A stretch of 64,000 bases of DNA from Thermococcus sibiricus MM 739 (lineage in GTDB: Archaea; Methanobacteriota_B; Thermococci; Thermococcales; Thermococcaceae). The stretch spans positions 186,001-250,000 of the forward strand of contig NC_012883.1 of NCBI RefSeq assembly GCF_000022545.1, written 5' to 3'. Positions 63,012-64,000 of this stretch are shown here, piece by piece. The translations under genes and the position numbers were made by a program. The notes below the pieces were generated by a model. That model saw only the letters and a program-made list of their open reading frames with translations. It had not been told where the DNA came from and ran no database searches. Each line of letters opens with the position of its first letter. Position 1 is the stretch's first letter.

Positions 63012-64000
63012 AGGTGTTCAAATGTTACTGGGAGAGCCTAAGAGGGCAGTGATTAAACTTTCCCTTCCCATGATGGTAGGGATGTTAGTTCAATCTCTCT
63101 ACAATCTAGTCGATGGCATCTGGGTAGCAGGTTTAGGTTCTAATGCATTGGTTGCTATTGGTTTGTTCTTTCCAATATTTATGGGTTTAATAGCTCTTGC
63201 ATCTGGATTGGGAGTAGGAGCAAGCTCAGCCATTTCCCGTAGGATAGGGGCCCAGAATAAGAAGGGTGCGGATAATGTTGCAGATCATGCAGTAATAACA
63301 GGCTTATTCTTAGGAGTCCTATTATCAGTGCTTTTGTTTCCTGTAATTGAGACCATATTTGTAGAGATGGGAGCAACCCAAGAAATTGTTGAATTGGCGG
63401 TTAAATATTCAAGGATTTTGATACTTGGGGCATCCGTGATAGTATTTAATAACGTAGCAAATGGAATCCTTAGAGGGGAAGGGGATACAAAAAGATCCAT
63501 GTATGCAATGGTTCTTGGTTCCGGATTAAATATAATACTGGATCCCATCTTCATTTACACTTTGGGACTGGGAGTGGTTGGGGCAGCATATGCTACTTTG
63601 CTTTCGATGATAATAACCTCAGGATTCTTGATCTTTTGGTTGTTTTTTAAAAGAGATACTTATGTGGATATAACGCTTAAAGATTTTGACCCCAACAGAG
63701 AAATTTTTATAGATATTCTCAGAGTGGGCCTCCCTTCTGCCTTGGCCCAGCTAGCAATGTCTTTTGCAATGTTTTTCATAAATACCATAATTATTAGAAT
63801 TGGTAGTAGTGATGCAGTGGCAATATTCACAAGTGCTTGGAGAATTATAATGCTGGGAACAGTCCCACTTTTAGGAATGGCTACCGCAACAACTGCTATT
63901 GTAGGGGCATCATATGGAGCTAAGGATATTGAAAAACTTGAAATTGCATATCTCTACGCTATAAAATTAGGATTTTTGGTTGAACTCTTAGTTACTATGT
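62992..64000 (+). CDS. MATE family efflux transporter, 3' part outside the window
   Basis: The first 336 residues are visible. The start ATG 62992 is preceded by GGGGGATAGAGG. MATE features include SLPMMVGMLVQSLYNLVDGIW, GVGASSAISRRIGAQNK, RGEGDTKRSMYAMVLG and NIILDPIFIYTLGLGVVGAAYATLLS. It should export cationic drugs or metabolites in exchange for Na+ or H+. The truncated MarR-like frame upstream may once have controlled it. No internal stop is present to the end of the window. Confidence 0.9.
   Translation, partial: MSQKVTKGVQMLLGEPKRAVIKLSLPMMVGMLVQSLYNLVDGIWVAGLGSNALVAIGLFFPIFMGLIALASGLGVGASSAISRRIGAQNKKGADNVADHAVITGLFLGVLLSVLLFPVIETIFVEMGATQEIVELAVKYSRILILGASVIVFNNVANGILRGEGDTKRSMYAMVLGSGLNIILDPIFIYTLGLGVVGAAYATLLSMIITSGFLIFWLFFKRDTYVDITLKDFDPNREIFIDILRVGLPSALAQLAMSFAMFFINTIIIRIGSSDAVAIFTSAWRIIMLGTVPLLGMATATTAIVGASYGAKDIEKLEIAYLYAIKLGFLVELLVTM

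Overview
The window is a chromosomal segment of a hyperthermophilic archaeon of the order Thermococcales, most likely a low-GC Thermococcus. The support is an ADP-dependent glucokinase of the T. litoralis type, ADP-forming acetyl-CoA synthetase, a complete mannosylglycerate operon, archaeal-type aldolase, Nep1, aIF5A, a GltPh-like aspartate transporter, two proteins with the Thermococcaceae CGP-CTERM tail, DUF257 proteins, and GGTGAT/GGAGGTG ribosome-binding sites with A/T-rich TATA boxes. No rRNA, CRISPR array or complete insertion sequence is present. One tRNA, tRNA-Leu(CAG), was found.

Layout: 0-4.5 kb holds a small TBP-like protein, two secreted proteins, a SufS-like cysteine desulfurase and a RibU-like ECF S component. 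4.5-7.1 kb holds two tandem secreted C5-epimerase-like proteins sharing long identical DNA tracts. 7.2-8.8 kb is a ThiR-like regulator/VanZ/YjbQ operon behind a perfect 11-bp inverted repeat. 8.8-12.4 kb has three metallo-beta-lactamase-fold genes (one frameshifted) and a YgjP-like protease. 12.5-17.9 kb has a SnoaL-like protein, the acdA-acdB operon with an intercistronic hairpin, a TIM-barrel isomerase, AIM24 and endonuclease III. 18-20.3 kb is a PadR-DrrAB export operon. 20.3-27.3 kb has pgk, an Mrr-like protein with PepSY-like repeats, a secreted phosphoesterase and DUF447. 27.3-32.9 kb is a binding-protein-dependent ABC importer with a CGP-CTERM surface protein. 33-41.6 kb has tyrS, tRNA-Leu, alaX, a frameshifted secreted protein, the aspartate transporter, birA, fba and a biotin-dependent carboxyltransferase. 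41.8-46.1 kb is a cstA/small-protein pair/Get3-like ATPase/MIP18-like cluster, the best candidate for an undescribed system. 46-55 kb carries RNA modification, DUF257, lysine/saccharopine dehydrogenase-like, nep1, aIF5A, ureohydrolase and ClC genes. 55-61 kb is pmm-manC-mpgP-mpgS plus glucokinase. 61.3-64 kb has an MBL-fold protein, gcvH, a relic of tnpB fused to a truncated MarR-like gene, and a MATE exporter running off the end.

How the genes work together: sugar entry (glucokinase), aldolase and phosphoglycerate kinase belong to the modified Embden-Meyerhof pathway. fba and glk each carry a near-consensus Thermococcales glycolytic motif just before their start codons. ADP-forming acetyl-CoA synthetase makes ATP from acetyl-CoA. 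BirA would biotinylate the carrier domain of the neighbouring carboxyltransferase. The pmm-manC-mpgP-mpgS block converts mannose phosphate and 3-phosphoglycerate into the compatible solute mannosylglycerate.

A quality caution: three genes (11.5-12.4 kb, 35.0-36.5 kb, 36.6-37.9 kb) each show a single-base indel in a homopolymer, which could be sequencing error or real decay.
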